Shown here piece after piece: positions 42,842 through 53,669 of a stretch of DNA of 64,000 bases (its first letter is position 1; each line of letters begins with the position of its first letter). The position numbers were made by a program, and so were the translations under genes. The stretch lies in contig CP012157.1 in NCBI GenBank assembly GCA_001602455.1, positions 181,733 to 245,732 of the forward strand, written 5' to 3'. The notes under the pieces are model-generated. The model had not been told where the DNA came from. It saw nothing but the letters and a program-made list of their open reading frames with translations, and searched no databases. This DNA comes from Betaproteobacteria bacterium UKL13-2. Lineage in GTDB: Bacteria > Pseudomonadota > Gammaproteobacteria > Burkholderiales > Usitatibacteraceae.

Positions 42842-43932
42842 TATGCGAAGGCCAAACTCTTTTTATCCAGCGAAATAGTCTTCAGCAGAAGGTAAACCGG
42901 CAGCTCGGCACGAAGCGCCAATTTGTCTGCCGACAGCCGCGTGATGCGGGCGAGGATGAGGGCATCGCCAACCTGTACTTGCAAGTCGACGATTGGCCCG
43001 GTTTCGCGACGAATATCACGCACCACGCCATGCAGCACGTTGTTGATGCTGATGTCAGTCGGCGCTGTTAATGCCACCGAGACATCGCGTGCCCGAATAC
43101 GCGCCGTCGCCACATCCCCTACCGCCGCGTCGATCTTCGGCACGAGCAACGTTCCACCCGTGAATGCGAGTGTGGTGAGCGCGTATTGATCGTCGTGCGC
43201 CGCGACTGTTGCGCGAATCACCGATCCGGCTTCGAAGCGTCCGGTTAAGGGGCTCAAGTCCAATCGGCTCATGATGTCCTCGACCGCGCCGGTCTGGATC
43301 ACACGCCCGTCCGAGATGAGCACCATTTCTTCGGCGAGTCGCGCAACTTCGTCGTGTGAATGACTGACCAGCACCATCGGAATGCCAAATTCATCACGCA
43401 GCCGTTCGATGTACTGCATCACATCGCGCTTACGCTGATCGTCGAGTGATGCGAGCGGCTCGTCGAGCAATAGCATGCGGGGGTTAGCAAGCAATGCACG
43501 CCCAATCGCCACGCGCTGCCGCTCGCCGCCTGACAAATTGGCCGGATGGCGTGATAGCAGATCGCGCAGGCCAAGCACCGCGATGACCTTGTCGGCATCA
43601 ATCCGTTCCGTTCCCTCTATGCCGACGGCCGCCTGACCATAGGTGAGATTTTTCGCCACCGTCATGTGCGGGAATAGCAGACCATCCTGAAACACATAGC
43701 CGACCCGTCGCTTCTCGGGTGGCACCCATATGCCGCGTGTTTGATCGAACAACACCGTATCATCGATGCGAATCGCGCCTGCTGTCGGGCGACTCACGCC
43801 CGCGATGGCATTGACGATGCTGGTTTTGCCGCTGCCCGATCGGCCAAATAACGCGATCACTTTCGCCTTCGAGACGAACTGTACATCGAGCGAAAACGCG
43901 CCAAGACGCTGCTTAATATCAACGCTAAGCAT
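42841..43932 (-). CDS. modC: Molybdate ABC transporter ATP-binding protein
   Basis: A protein of 363 residues from the ATG at 43932; a longer frame runs 36 residues upstream but is out of character. Walker A FGRSGSGKTS, signature LSGGERQRVAIGRALL, Walker B MLLLDEPLASLD and H-loop VSHSHDE. The C-terminal part (about 290-360) is a MOP/TOBE molybdate-binding domain (NVLHGVVRDIRR, LVQVGD-like). It overlaps modB by 8 bp. Its stop lies in the terminator hairpin. Confidence 0.95.
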   Translation of the reverse strand: MLSVDIKQRLGAFSLDVQFVSKAKVIALFGRSGSGKTSIVNAIAGVSRPTAGAIRIDDTVLFDQTRGIWVPPEKRRVGYVFQDGLLFPHMTVAKNLTYGQAAVGIEGTERIDADKVIAVLGLRDLLSRHPANLSGGERQRVAIGRALLANPRMLLLDEPLASLDDQRKRDVMQYIERLRDEFGIPMVLVSHSHDEVARLAEEMVLISDGRVIQTGAVEDIMSRLDLSPLTGRFEAGSVIRATVAAHDDQYALTTLAFTGGTLLVPKIDAAVGDVATARIRARDVSVALTAPTDISINNVLHGVVRDIRRETGPIVDLQVQVGDALILARITRLSADKLALRAELPVYLLLKTISLDKKSLAFA

Positions 43933-44614
43933 GATTGCGCCGCACGGTCGCCTTTCTGACCAACCACTCAGATGTGGCCAGCGCCGCGATCGACAGCAGC
44001 ACCGCAACGATGGACAACTTCCATGCCACCGCGTCACCACCGGGGACTTGCGTCAGGTTGTAAATCGCCAGTGGCAAGGTTTGCGTTTGGCCTGGAATGT
44101 TAGAGACGAATGTGATCGTCGCGCCAAATTCGCCGAGGCTACGCGCAAAGGCGAGCATCGCGCCCGCGATAACTCCCGGAAGCGACAAGGGCAGGGTGAT
44201 CGTTGCAAAAACGCGCAGCGGCGATGCGCCCAGTGTTCGTGCGGCCGTTTCGAGTCGGGCATCAATTTCGGACAGTGACAGTCGAATCGCTCGCACCAAC
44301 AACGGAAAACCCATGATGGCCGAGGCGAGTGCGGCACCGGTCCAGCGGAAGGCGAAACTAACACCAAACCAGCTCTCAAGCCATGCGCCGATCACGCCGT
44401 TACGCCCAAACGCGGCCAGCAGGAAAAATCCGATCACCACTGGCGGCAGCACAAGGGGCAGATGCACGATGGCATCGACCAAGGTCTTGCCACGAAAGTG
44501 CCGTCGTGCAAGCAGCCACGCCACTGCGTATCCGAGCGGCAGGCTGAGCACCACACTCCAACAGGCCACCTTGAGGCTCAGCAATATTGCCGCAGACTCG
44601 TCAGCCGATAGCAT
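43925..44614 (-). CDS. modB: Molybdate ABC transporter permease
   Basis: A protein of 229 residues with about five transmembrane helices and the permease EAA-like loop (LETAARTLGASPLRVFATIT). Also VHLPLVLPPVVIGFFLL, typical for ModB. Lies 15 bp after modA and overlaps modC. Confidence 0.95.
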   Translation of the reverse strand: MLSADESAAILLSLKVACWSVVLSLPLGYAVAWLLARRHFRGKTLVDAIVHLPLVLPPVVIGFFLLAAFGRNGVIGAWLESWFGVSFAFRWTGAALASAIMGFPLLVRAIRLSLSEIDARLETAARTLGASPLRVFATITLPLSLPGVIAGAMLAFARSLGEFGATITFVSNIPGQTQTLPLAIYNLTQVPGGDAVAWKLSIVAVLLSIAALATSEWLVRKATVRRNHA

Positions 44615-44629
44615 GATTATCTGACCACA

Positions 44630-45391
44630 TTATCTGACCATAAATCCATATTTTTCCCAAGCCTTGCGCGCGCGCGCGGACGTCAAAAAATGCAAGAAGG
44701 CAGCGGCATATTCAGACTTGGTATTCGCGGTAAGCGCAACCGGATAGACAATTGGCGGGTGGGTAGCCGGCGCGAAAGTATCGACGATGCGCACGCGCTT
44801 TTCGGCAAGCGCATCTGTCTTGTAAACCACGCCGAGCGGCGCTTCACCTCTTGCGACGAATGAAAGTGCGGCGCGGACATTTTCGGCGGGCGCTAACTTG
44901 GCCTCGATGCTTCCCCAGACGCCAAGCACCTCTAGTGCCGACTTGGCGTACTTTCCGGCCGGAACAGACTTGGGGTCAGCAATGGCTAAGCGACCGTGAC
45001 CAAGCGCTTGCGACAAAGGAAAGTTCGGCTGGATGGTGAGTACCATTTGAGTCGCTGAGGGCGCCACCAAGACGATGCTGTTGCCCAGCAAATCCACCCG
45101 CGAATCCGCCCTAATCATTTTCTTATCAGCGAGATAGTCCATCCAATCGGTATCGGCTGAAAAGAAAACATCCGCTGGCGCACCGCGTTCGATTTGCCGT
45201 GCGAGCGCGGAACTTGCCGCATAGGCCACAACAACCTGATGCCCGGTTGATTGCTCAAAGGTCTTGGCGAGATCGTCGATTGACTCTTTCAAACTCGCCG
45301 CTGCAAAGACGGTGACTGTTCCCGCATACACCGGAGAAGTCGCGCATACGATGAAGGTAGCAAATCGAGCACAAAGTTGGTGGAACTTCAT
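44630..45391 (-). CDS. modA: Molybdate ABC transporter periplasmic binding protein
   Basis: A protein of 253 residues from the ATG at 45391, where a signal peptide begins (MKFHQLCARFATFIVCATSPVYA); a longer frame upstream lacks one. ModA signatures: VTVFAAASLKESIDDLAKTF, SSALARQIERGAPADVFFSAD, LAIADPKSVPAGKYAK and VYKTDALAEKRVRIVD. It captures molybdate or tungstate. First gene of modABC. The 257-bp gap to ridA (45392-45648) holds the promoter; no ModE site was recognised. Confidence 0.93.
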   Translation of the reverse strand: MKFHQLCARFATFIVCATSPVYAGTVTVFAAASLKESIDDLAKTFEQSTGHQVVVAYAASSALARQIERGAPADVFFSADTDWMDYLADKKMIRADSRVDLLGNSIVLVAPSATQMVLTIQPNFPLSQALGHGRLAIADPKSVPAGKYAKSALEVLGVWGSIEAKLAPAENVRAALSFVARGEAPLGVVYKTDALAEKRVRIVDTFAPATHPPIVYPVALTANTKSEYAAAFLHFLTSARARKAWEKYGFMVR

Positions 45392-45648
45392 CGAAACGCG
45401 AAATAAGCAGGCAATGGTGGCGTAATGGAAATGGTGGCGATCGGTCGAACGACTGGAATACAACTGAATTGTCTTCGATTTTGAGGTGGTTTGCCTCATT
45501 TTTGTCTTCGTCCGCACGCTGCGAACCGATCGATTGAATCGTGCGAAGGCGTTCACCTGCATCAATTCCGCAGCCGCCTTCAGTCACGAGTCGCGCAGGA
45601 AACCCAAACGGACTTCATGGATCGCGCATTGGACTTTTCTGGCGACGG

Positions 45649-46056
45649 CTATCCACCCACCGAAGCATCCCGCTCCACCACCATCACCCCTTCAATCTCA
45701 ATCTCCGACCCTCTCGGTAGCCCCGCCACGGCCACTGCGGCGCGTGCCGGATACGGCGCTTCAATATACGTCGCCATAATTTCATTGACCTTCGCGAAGT
45801 GCGCGAGGTCAAGCAAATACACATTCACCTTAACAAGATGGTTGAGTGAGCCACCTGCCGCTTCACACACGGCTCGCAGGTTTTCGAAAACCTGTTTGAC
45901 TTGATTATCAAACCCGCTCACCAACTGCATGGTCTTGGGGTCAAGCGGAATCTGGCCGGAGAGATAAGTCGTTGCGATCGAACCGCGAAGCGTGACCGCT
46001 TGGGAGTAGGTGCCGATGGCGGCAGGCGCGTTTGGGGTGGAGACGATTGTTTTCAT
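45649..46056 (-). CDS. ridA: RidA family enamine/imine deaminase
   Basis: A protein of 135 residues with [40 protein letters not shown] and [21 protein letters not shown], the YjgF/YER057c signature with the conserved Arg and Glu. It hydrolyses reactive 2-aminoacrylate-type intermediates. It overlaps spoT by 4 bp, a common order. Confidence 0.96.
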   Translation of the reverse strand: MKTIVSTPNAPAAIGTYSQAVTLRGSIATTYLSGQIPLDPKTMQLVSGFDNQVKQVFENLRAVCEAAGGSLNHLVKVNVYLLDLAHFAKVNEIMATYIEAPYPARAAVAVAGLPRGSEIEIEGVMVVERDASVGG

Positions 46057-48374
46057 TTGGCGGTTGGTTTGTGATCGGGTTTATTGTCTTTAAAAATACC
46101 GGATTTTAGTCGGCTGATTCGCACGACTTCCGGGAGTTGCCGCATCAGGCGCAGGACGCGCGCGAGATGTTGGCGGTGGCTGACTTCTATGGTGAATTGC
46201 AGCATGGAGAATTTCTCATCTCGCTGCGCGTCATCCATCCGAATGTGAAAGATGTTTGAATTCGCGCTGGCAATTTCGGCGGCGAGGCGCGCCAGTACAC
46301 CGCGTGCATCGCTGACGACCAGCTTGATGTCGACCTTGAAAAGTTTATTGATGTTGGGGTCCCAGGTAACATCAACCCACTTTTCAGGGTCAAACTTGAA
46401 CGAGCCGGACGAACGGATCGACGGGCAGTCATGCGTATGGACCACCAACCCCTGGCCACCTTTCATTTGTGCGATGATCGGGTCGCCGGGGATGGGACGG
46501 CAGCATTGTGCAAACTGAACCGCCATGTTTTCGGTGCCGCGGATAACAATGGCATCCTTTGGCCGATGCTGGGGTTGTTCGAGCTCGGCGATGTCAAACA
46601 ATTTCCGCGCGGCGACAATCGCTAAACGTTTGCCAAGGCCTATTTCTTCCAACACTTCTTCCTTACTTTTGGCGCTATCGCCTTTCAATAGGCGCTTCCA
46701 ATGCGTTTTGCCGATTTCGTTGGGGTCGAAATTGAGTGTGCTCACCGCTTGAATTAACAATAGCTCGCCTAACTCGACTGACTCGGCGTGTTGTGTGGTC
46801 TTGAGGTAGTGGCGTATCTGGGCGCGTGCGCGACCAGTTGCCGCATAGTTGAGCCACGCGGGATTGGGGCGGCCAGTTGCGGCGGTGACAATTTCGACAC
46901 GGTCACCATTTTTTAGCGCGTGCGAAAGTGGAACAGACTCATCATTGACCTTGGCGCTGACCGCACGGTTTCCCACATCCGAGTGAATAGCGTAGGCAAA
47001 ATCGACTGGCGTGGCGCTTCGCGGCAGCGAAATGATTTTTCCTTTGGGGGAAAACACATACACCGCATCCGGAAAAAGATCGACTTTGATATGTTCTAAA
47101 AATTCCAGCGCGTCGCCGGTACCCGACTGAATTTCGAGCAACGATTGCAGCCATTGGTGGGTCTGTTGCTGCATATTCGAGACTTCGGCATCGAGTGTTT
47201 TATACAACCAATGCGACGCAACGCCAGCCTCAGCGATCTTGTGCATATTGGCGGTGCGGATTTGCAACTCAACCGGCGTGCCGAACGGGCCAAATAGCGT
47301 CGTGTGTAACGACTGGTAACCGTTGTTTTTCGGAATCGCGATGTAGTCCTTGAACTTGCCCGGAAAGGGCTTATACAAGGTGTGCAAGGCACCGAGCGCG
47401 ACATAACATGACGAAATGTCTTCGACAATGATGCGAAAGCCATAAATATCCAACACCTCCGAAAAAGAGATGTTTTTTTCCTGCATCTTCTTGTAGATCG
47501 ACGAGATGTGCTTTTCGCGCCCCGTCACCGTGGCGTTAACCTTAAATTCGGCAAGTCGAGCCTTAATCGCGTCTGAGATTTTGTTGACGACTTCACGTCG
47601 ATTGCCACGAGCCGATTTGACCGCTTTGTCGAGAACTTGAAAGCGATTGGGGTGCAAATACTTAAATCCCAAATCCTCAAATTCGTAATACACCGCATTT
47701 AAGCCGAGTCGGTTTGCGATGGGTGAGTAAATATCGAGCGTCTCGCGTGCGACGCGCTCCTGCTTTACCTGGTGTACAGAACCTAAGGTACGCATATTGT
47801 GCAGCCGGTCAGCGAGCTTGATCAAAATGACTCGCACATCCCGCGCCATGGCCAGCAACATCTTACGGAAGTTCTCTGCTTGCGCTTCCTCTAAGGTGGC
47901 GAACTGTAGCTTGTCGAGCTTCGAGACGCCATCGACCAGATCGGCAACAGCCTTACCAAATTGCTGCGCGATGTCGTCTTTTGTCGTCGGTGTATCTTCG
48001 ACGACATCATGAAGGATTGCCGCGATGAGCGCTTGCGCGTCCAAGTGCCACTGCGCGAGCAGAGTCGCGACGGCGAGTGGATGGGTGATGTAGGGTTCGC
48101 CCGATTGGCGTGTCTGGCCTTCATGTGCCAGACGTGCCATTTCAAACGCCACTTCGACTTTGGCGATGTCAGCGGGTTTGAGGTACGCCGACATGATTGA
48201 TTTCAGCGAAGCGGCATGAGACATCCTGAGCTGTCCTATTTCAGGCGGCTCGATGACGTTTACGGATGACGGCGATGCGGTGCCGCTGCTGTGGTTCGAT
48301 GGGCTGTTTAGCGCAGCACTGGGAGGGCGTTGTGCCTCAGCCGGCACAGGATGCGAAGGATTGGTGTTCGGCAT
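46053..48374 (-). CDS. spoT: Bifunctional (p)ppGpp synthetase/hydrolase (SpoT-type)
   Basis: A protein of 773 residues. Hydrolase HD domain: [20 protein letters not shown] and [10 protein letters not shown] (about residues 85-130). Synthetase: [34 protein letters not shown] domain (about 450-510, [20 protein letters not shown]), a zinc-finger/helical part with CCRPIPGD and a C-terminal ACT domain follow. Both HD and synthetase residues are kept, so it may make and break (p)ppGpp. The N-terminal 50 residues are low-complexity; an ATG at 48224 gives the core only. In the conserved gmk-rpoZ-spoT-ridA run. Confidence 0.95.
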   Translation of the reverse strand: MPNTNPSHPVPAEAQRPPSAALNSPSNHSSGTASPSSVNVIEPPEIGQLRMSHAASLKSIMSAYLKPADIAKVEVAFEMARLAHEGQTRQSGEPYITHPLAVATLLAQWHLDAQALIAAILHDVVEDTPTTKDDIAQQFGKAVADLVDGVSKLDKLQFATLEEAQAENFRKMLLAMARDVRVILIKLADRLHNMRTLGSVHQVKQERVARETLDIYSPIANRLGLNAVYYEFEDLGFKYLHPNRFQVLDKAVKSARGNRREVVNKISDAIKARLAEFKVNATVTGREKHISSIYKKMQEKNISFSEVLDIYGFRIIVEDISSCYVALGALHTLYKPFPGKFKDYIAIPKNNGYQSLHTTLFGPFGTPVELQIRTANMHKIAEAGVASHWLYKTLDAEVSNMQQQTHQWLQSLLEIQSGTGDALEFLEHIKVDLFPDAVYVFSPKGKIISLPRSATPVDFAYAIHSDVGNRAVSAKVNDESVPLSHALKNGDRVEIVTAATGRPNPAWLNYAATGRARAQIRHYLKTTQHAESVELGELLLIQAVSTLNFDPNEIGKTHWKRLLKGDSAKSKEEVLEEIGLGKRLAIVAARKLFDIAELEQPQHRPKDAIVIRGTENMAVQFAQCCRPIPGDPIIAQMKGGQGLVVHTHDCPSIRSSGSFKFDPEKWVDVTWDPNINKLFKVDIKLVVSDARGVLARLAAEIASANSNIFHIRMDDAQRDEKFSMLQFTIEVSHRQHLARVLRLMRQLPEVVRISRLKSGIFKDNKPDHKPTAK

Positions 48375-48402
48375 ATCGAATCAGCATCCTTCGCAAAGAG
48401 AA

Positions 48403-48636
48403 TTACATATCAGCAGGCACCGTCGGCAGGCTCGGTACTTGCGGCTTCAGAATATCTACTTTGATATGACCAGCCGCAATTTCACGTAGCGCGACGACGG
48501 TCGGCTTGTCCTTGCCGGCATCAACATAGGGCGCCGAACCAAGCGCTAACTGACGGGCGCGGGTGGTTGCGGCGAGTGTGAGTTCGAAGCGGTTAGGGAT
48601 CAGTTTGATGCAATCGTCAACGGTGATACGGGCCAT
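48403..48636 (-). CDS. rpoZ: DNA-directed RNA polymerase omega subunit
   Basis: A protein of 77 residues from the ATG at 48636 ([20 protein letters not shown]); an upstream start would add eight residues. The omega signature [12 protein letters not shown] and [15 protein letters not shown] are present. It stabilises RNA polymerase and contributes to the ppGpp site, fitting its position before spoT. Confidence 0.95.
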   Translation of the reverse strand: MARITVDDCIKLIPNRFELTLAATTRARQLALGSAPYVDAGKDKPTVVALREIAAGHIKVDILKPQVPSLPTVPADM

Positions 48637-48721
48637 CTTGGAACTCCAGACTTCAATCAAAAACGGTGGGGAAACACATCCAACGCCACCCGGCGGGTGG
48701 CGGCAGATAAAACGCGGTTGG

Positions 48722-49321
48722 CTATTTCAGCAATTTGGCGTTTAAGGCAATTTGCCGCGAAGCGGTCAATTGGCACGCCCGCGTGACGGCGGAGAGATCA
48801 TCCAAAGCCACGCCAAAGTCTTCGTTGATAATAACATAATCGGCCTTATGGACATGCTTTAGGTCTTCGCGCGCCTCGGAAAGTCGGCGCTCAATGATGG
48901 CGGCCGAGTCTTTTCCGCGCTTGATTAAACGACGGCGTAATTCGTCGATCGACGGCGGCAGGATGTAGATATAGACCATGTCGGGGAAGATCTTTTTGAC
49001 CGATCTTGCGCCTTGCCAGTCGATTTCGAGCAACACATGCGAGCCTTGCGTGCGGCGTGACTCAATCCAACGGCGCGAGGTGCCATAAAGGTTGCCATAA
49101 ACCTCAGCGTGCTCCAAAAACTCGTCGGCGTCGATTAGTGCCTTGAATTTCTCCCGCGTCACAAAGTGATACTCGCGGCCGTCGACTTCCCCAGCACGCG
49201 GCGAGCGTGTTGTATAGGAAACTGATAACTCAATACCCGTATCGCGCTCGAGCAGGCCAGCAACCAGACTGGACTTACCCGCACCAGAGGGAGCAACAAC
49301 AGTAAACAGGCAGCCGGACAT
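48722..49321 (-). CDS. gmk: Guanylate kinase
   Basis: A protein of 199 residues. P-loop [33 protein letters not shown] (GMP binding), [12 protein letters not shown] and [17 protein letters not shown]. It converts GMP to GDP. The yicC gene lies 6 bp upstream on the same strand. Confidence 0.97.
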   Translation of the reverse strand: MSGCLFTVVAPSGAGKSSLVAGLLERDTGIELSVSYTTRSPRAGEVDGREYHFVTREKFKALIDADEFLEHAEVYGNLYGTSRRWIESRRTQGSHVLLEIDWQGARSVKKIFPDMVYIYILPPSIDELRRRLIKRGKDSAAIIERRLSEAREDLKHVHKADYVIINEDFGVALDDLSAVTRACQLTASRQIALNAKLLK

Positions 49322-49327
49322 GGTCGC

Positions 49328-50200
49328 CTACTCGATGTTCTGGATTTGTTCACGCATCTGTTCGATGAGAACTTTGAGCTCGATAGATACGTTGGTGGAT
49401 TCGGTCGACACTGATTTAGAACCAAGCGTGTTGGATTCACGGTTGAGTTCTTGCATCAGAAAATCGAGCCGCTTGCCGATCGCGCCACCAGCCTTTAGAA
49501 CACGCCGAACTTCCCCGGTGTGAGCGACTAAGCGGTTGAGCTCTTCGGCGACGTCGATGCGAGAAGCAAATAGCACCACTTCCTGCTTGAGCCGGTCGTC
49601 ACTTGCCGCATTGAGATGGGCGTCGGCGATTTTCTGTTTCAGCTTTTCTTCGTATGCCGCGACCATTTTTGGCACCAGCGGTGCGATGTGTTTGACCAAT
49701 TGATCGATAGCGTCGAGGCGCTCGAACAGCATTTGTGCAAGCTTTGCGCCTTCGCGTGCACGCGTCGCACTCAGCTCATCGACGGCCTTGCTAAACAATG
49801 CAAGCAGCGGCTCTTTTAGCGTTTCGGCGGTCATTTCTGCGCTCGCCATCACACCAGGCGCGTGCATGATTTCCCAGACAGACAATTTGTGCGCGTCAAA
49901 CTTTGCCAGAATGCCGTCTTGGGTTTGCGCGAGGAGCGCTAAGGCTTCGGCATTCGGCTCACCGCCAACCTGCTTTGTATCAGCGGTGAGCGTGACGCGG
50001 CAATCCACTTTGCCGCGGGTGATTGTGGCGGCGACTTGCTCGCGCATCGCGCCTTCTAGGCTACGAATTTCTTCGCCCATCCGCGTCTGGAACTCCAGAT
50101 AGCGATGGTTGACCGACTTCAGCTCAATCGCAATTCGTCCACTGACAACATCACCAGTAACAGATGCGAAGCCGGTCATGCTTTTGACAGGTTGTGCCAT
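49328..50200 (-). CDS. yicC: YicC-family endoribonuclease
   Basis: A protein of 290 residues with the family start SMTGFASVTGD, RIAIELKSVNHRYLEFQTRM and the end KRLDFLMQELNRESNTLGSKS. Members are hexameric RNases involved in small-RNA decay. In an operon with gmk; divergent from the kinase gene. Confidence 0.95.
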   Translation of the reverse strand: MAQPVKSMTGFASVTGDVVSGRIAIELKSVNHRYLEFQTRMGEEIRSLEGAMREQVAATITRGKVDCRVTLTADTKQVGGEPNAEALALLAQTQDGILAKFDAHKLSVWEIMHAPGVMASAEMTAETLKEPLLALFSKAVDELSATRAREGAKLAQMLFERLDAIDQLVKHIAPLVPKMVAAYEEKLKQKIADAHLNAASDDRLKQEVVLFASRIDVAEELNRLVAHTGEVRRVLKAGGAIGKRLDFLMQELNRESNTLGSKSVSTESTNVSIELKVLIEQMREQIQNIE

Positions 50201-50364
50201 GGCGAGAGAAAAAATTTCTTGGGTTTACCGGGGCTGAGGAAATCCACGGCTGGATCGACTCAAGCCTCGCAGGCACTACATATCTAATGCGGCGGCGGGC
50301 GACAGTTTAAGGCACAATTATAGCTCACCCATATAGCCAACAGGCCTCGGGCCACAGACGAGAT

Positions 50365-50382
50365 CACAGTTGTCAAACTGTG
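50365..50382. promoter_or_regulatory. Inverted repeat upstream of the Ser/Thr kinase gene
   Basis: CACAGTTGTCAAACTGTG has 7-bp perfect arms around TGTC-like loop bases. It stands 25 bp before the kinase ATG in the yicC divergent gap (50201-50407) and could be an operator. No regulator can be named. Confidence 0.35.
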
Positions 50383-50407
50383 GTGATTACATTCGCTGAT
50401 AAACCAA

Positions 50408-51370
50408 ATGGCAACACAATCGAATCAGCCGCTGCCTCAAGGCTATCAGCTACATGACTACACGATCGACAAGGTTCTGTCGTCGGGTGGCTTTTCGATT
50501 GTTTACTTAGCGCATGACGAAGCTGGCTCGCCGTATGCCATCAAGGAGTATCTACCTGCGGCGCTGGCGGTGCGTGCCAAAGGTGCAGATGTCAGCATCA
50601 ATTCAGTCGAAAACTTGGCGGTATTTCGGCATGGCCTGAAATGCTTCTTCGAAGAAGGCCGTTCGCTGGCGATGATTTCGCACGCCAACATCATTCGCGT
50701 TGAAAACTTTTTCCGTGCGAATGAAACGGTTTACATGGTGATGCAATACATGCGTGGGCGCACGTTGCAGTTTCATATTCAACGTCATCGACATGAGTTT
50801 TCAGAGGCGTTTATTCGGCGAACGTTCACCCATCTGTTAAATGGACTACGCGAAGTGCACGCCAACAAATTGTTGCACCTTGACATCAAGCCCGCCAATA
50901 TCTATATCACCATGGAAGGTAAGCCGGTGTTACTCGACTTTGGTGCGGCGCGGCAGGCGCTGACGAAAGACGCCCCTAAGCTGAGGCCGATGTATACCGC
51001 AGGTTACGCGGCCACGGAACAATATACCAACCAGGATCAGATGGGGCCATGGACGGACATCTATGCTGTCGGGGCGACCATGTACACCTGTATCGGCGGC
51101 ATACACCCCCAACCGGCCAACGAACGATTGCAAAACGACGAGATGGTGCCGCTGCGCAGTCTCGCCAGTGGCACATTTTCTGAAGATCTCTACGACGTCA
51201 TTGAATGGTGCCTACAGCTCGATCCTCTATCGCGACCACAATCGGCCTTTGAGTTGCAAAAAGCGCTGATGAAAGATTCGATCGAATGGCGCGTGGATGT
51301 GCAGGCGACGGATGTTGAGTCGACCTTGACTAACCGCATAAAAGCGACACTCAACAAGAAACTTTTTTAA
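50408..51370 (+). CDS. Hanks-type serine/threonine protein kinase
   Basis: A protein of 320 residues. Kinase motifs: Gly loop VLSSGGFSIVY, Lys in YAIKEYLP, catalytic LLHLDIKPANIYIT (HLD in place of HRD), DFGAARQ, and an APE-like AATEQY. No transmembrane segment is seen, so it is cytoplasmic. A PP2C phosphatase gene lies 13 bp downstream, and rph after that; the same trio occurs in other betaproteobacteria. Targets unknown. Confidence 0.92.
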   Translation: MATQSNQPLPQGYQLHDYTIDKVLSSGGFSIVYLAHDEAGSPYAIKEYLPAALAVRAKGADVSINSVENLAVFRHGLKCFFEEGRSLAMISHANIIRVENFFRANETVYMVMQYMRGRTLQFHIQRHRHEFSEAFIRRTFTHLLNGLREVHANKLLHLDIKPANIYITMEGKPVLLDFGAARQALTKDAPKLRPMYTAGYAATEQYTNQDQMGPWTDIYAVGATMYTCIGGIHPQPANERLQNDEMVPLRSLASGTFSEDLYDVIEWCLQLDPLSRPQSAFELQKALMKDSIEWRVDVQATDVESTLTNRIKATLNKKLF

Positions 51371-51383
51371 CGATGATGAATAG

Positions 51384-52310
51384 ATGAGATTCAAGGTGTT
51401 TCAGGATAGTCGAATCGGTGGCCGCAAGGTGAACCAAGACCGGCTTGCCTATTCCTACTCAAAAGATACACTCATGATGGTCATCGCCGACGGAATGGGC
51501 GGACACGCCCGTGGCGAGATTGCGGCAGAAATTGCTGTCAACACAATCAATAATCGCTTTCAAGCCGAAGCGCGTCCGGTATTGAGGAAGCCAAAAGATT
51601 TTCTCGATACAGCCATTCATGCGGCGCATCGTGCGATCGTGGCTTTTGCCGACAAACACGACATGCTGGAGTGCCCGCGCACTACGATCGTCGCCGTTAT
51701 TTTGCAAAATGGCAAAGCGCAGTGGGCGCATGTTGGCGACTCGCGTCTCTACTACTTCCGAAGTGGACGGCTTGAAATTGCCACGCTGGATCACTCGCGC
51801 GTCCAGCAAATGATTGATGTCGGTATTCTGACGCCTGCGCAGGCAGCGATACATCCTGAGCGTAACAAGATATACAACTGCTTGGGAGGCGTACTGCCGC
51901 CGATCATCACGCATTCAGATGAATGGTCGTTGCAGGTCGGTGACAGCATCCTGATTTCCACTGACGGTTTTTGGAGTCAACTCGATGCCAATGTCATTGC
52001 CCAAACATTGGAACGAGAAGACATCTTGGCGCTGGTGCCAGCACTCATGGAAGAAGCCGAACAAAAAGCCGGTGCCGAATCAGACAACCTCTCGGTAGTC
52101 GCGCTCACTTGGGAAAAGCAGGAAGATGATGCGTTAGATCCCACCGGCAACACGACGATCACGGAGCAAATCGCCGGATTTAGCTCGTTTATGAATACGA
52201 CCCAGAATACGATCGAGCAGTTTGCCACGATGAAAGACGAGATTTCGGATGACGAAATCGAAAGGGCGATCGCCGAAATTCAAAACGCGATCAAAAAAGT
52301 TAGCCGTTAA
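51384..52310 (+). CDS. PP2C-type Ser/Thr protein phosphatase
   Basis: A protein of 308 residues with PPM motifs: [28 protein letters not shown] (metal Asp and Gly), [27 protein letters not shown] and [12 protein letters not shown]. It should reverse the phosphorylation by the kinase just upstream. The C-terminal 60 residues are an extension, acidic then basic. Its end lies 28 bp before the rph start, so all three are likely co-transcribed. Confidence 0.93.
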   Translation: MRFKVFQDSRIGGRKVNQDRLAYSYSKDTLMMVIADGMGGHARGEIAAEIAVNTINNRFQAEARPVLRKPKDFLDTAIHAAHRAIVAFADKHDMLECPRTTIVAVILQNGKAQWAHVGDSRLYYFRSGRLEIATLDHSRVQQMIDVGILTPAQAAIHPERNKIYNCLGGVLPPIITHSDEWSLQVGDSILISTDGFWSQLDANVIAQTLEREDILALVPALMEEAEQKAGAESDNLSVVALTWEKQEDDALDPTGNTTITEQIAGFSSFMNTTQNTIEQFATMKDEISDDEIERAIAEIQNAIKKVSR

Positions 52311-52338
52311 TCGAACCTTAATTGAAAGACCATGCCGC

Positions 52339-53058
52339 ATGACACGTTCATACCAGCGTACTGCCAACGACCTTCGCCCGATCAAACTTACGCGCCGCTA
52401 CACCAAACACGCGGAGGGCTCGGTCCTGATTGAAATGGGAGACACCAAGGTGCTTTGTACGGCGAGTGTGGAGGAGCGAGTTCCGCCACACAAAAAGAAC
52501 TCGGGTGAGGGCTGGGTCACTGCCGAGTACGGCATGCTGCCACGCTCTACCAACACACGCAGTGATCGAGAGGCCGCGCGCGGAAAACAAACCGGCCGTA
52601 CGCAAGAAATTCAACGCCTCATCGGTCGCAGCCTGCGTGCGGTTGTGGATCTGAAGAAGTTGGGTGAAAGACAAATTACGTTGGACTGTGATGTCTTGCA
52701 GGCTGACGGCGGCACACGCTGTGCGTCCATCACCGGGGCATTCGTTGCGTTGCACGACGCAATCTCAACTTTGATGGAAAAAGGGGCAATCAAACAAACG
52801 CCCATCCGCGATTTTGTTGCGGCAGTGTCGGTGGGTATTGGTGACGCGGTCGCTATTCTTGACCTTGACTACGTTGAAGATTCATCGTGCGAAACCGATA
52901 TGAATGTTGTCATGACCGGCTCTGGAACATTCATTGAAATTCAGGGAACGGCAGAGGGCGTGCCCTTTACCCGTACCCAGTCCGATCAGTTGTTAGCACT
53001 TGCCGAGAGCGGTATCGCGCAGCTCATTGCGGCACAGCGCGCCGCGTTGGCTGGGTAA
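52339..53058 (+). CDS. rph: Ribonuclease PH
   Basis: A protein of 239 residues from the ATG at 52339 ([21 protein letters not shown]). A longer in-frame start would overlap the phosphatase gene. RNase PH signatures: [44 protein letters not shown] and [20 protein letters not shown]. It trims tRNA 3' ends with phosphate. rdgB and hemW, which usually follow in relatives, are absent. Confidence 0.95.
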   Translation: MTRSYQRTANDLRPIKLTRRYTKHAEGSVLIEMGDTKVLCTASVEERVPPHKKNSGEGWVTAEYGMLPRSTNTRSDREAARGKQTGRTQEIQRLIGRSLRAVVDLKKLGERQITLDCDVLQADGGTRCASITGAFVALHDAISTLMEKGAIKQTPIRDFVAAVSVGIGDAVAILDLDYVEDSSCETDMNVVMTGSGTFIEIQGTAEGVPFTRTQSDQLLALAESGIAQLIAAQRAALAG

Positions 53059-53168
53059 TCCTAGCACCGGCCATTCGCATGTCGTTTGCAAATCGATTGT
53101 AGGTTGCGACCTCAGGCGATGTCCGTATTGTTGTTTTAGCGGCGGCGGATATTCCCGCTATCCAACGA

Positions 53169-53669
53169 TTGTACGAGGCGAACCCCGAATACAGTTTGCT
53201 GGTGATGGGCCGACCACCAAAGCCCAATGATGCGCACGACGATTTCCACGATCTGCCGCCGACTGATATTCCATTACGCGAGCAGTGGATGTGGGGGTTT
53301 GTCGATTCGCGTGATGAGCTGATCGGTGTGGCCGGCATTGTTGCAGATTTGTTTGCGCCGACGGTTTGGCATATCGGCTATTTCATGATCGAAACAAAAC
53401 AGCATGGCGCTGGTCTTGCCCGCGCGATTTATGACGCATCAGAGGCGTATATCCGCGACCAAGGCGCGGTCTGGTTGAGGCTTGGTATCGTTGTCGGAAA
53501 TGAGCGTGCAGAAAAGTTCTGGGGGCGATGCGGGTACATTGAAGTTCGAACACGCGACAACTATGTGTTGGGCGACAAGACCCACGTCGTACGTGTGATG
53601 GTCAAACCGCTCCGTGAGGCAACCATTGAGCAGTACTTGTCACTGGTCGCGAGGGATCGCCCCGACTAA
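53169..53669 (+). CDS. GNAT-family N-acetyltransferase
   Basis: The frame from the TTG at 53169 gives 166 residues. The acetyl-CoA motif lies in FMIETKQHGAGLARAIYDAS (Q-x-x-G-x-A form), and later NERAEKFWGRCGYIEV is the usual C-terminal strand. The natural N-terminus is probably longer: frame 3 stays open back to 53103 and reads VRIVVLAAADIPAIQRL, but has no ATG there, and an amber TAG at 53100 cuts it from an in-frame ATG at 53079. Start codon therefore uncertain. Substrate unknown. It converges with the flavoprotein gene (4-bp overlap). Confidence 0.75.
   Translation: MYEANPEYSLLVMGRPPKPNDAHDDFHDLPPTDIPLREQWMWGFVDSRDELIGVAGIVADLFAPTVWHIGYFMIETKQHGAGLARAIYDASEAYIRDQGAVWLRLGIVVGNERAEKFWGRCGYIEVRTRDNYVLGDKTHVVRVMVKPLREATIEQYLSLVARDRPD

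Noticed and set aside
44097-44624. Plus-strand frame opposite modB
   Set aside because: Antisense shadow; modB has strong family motifs.
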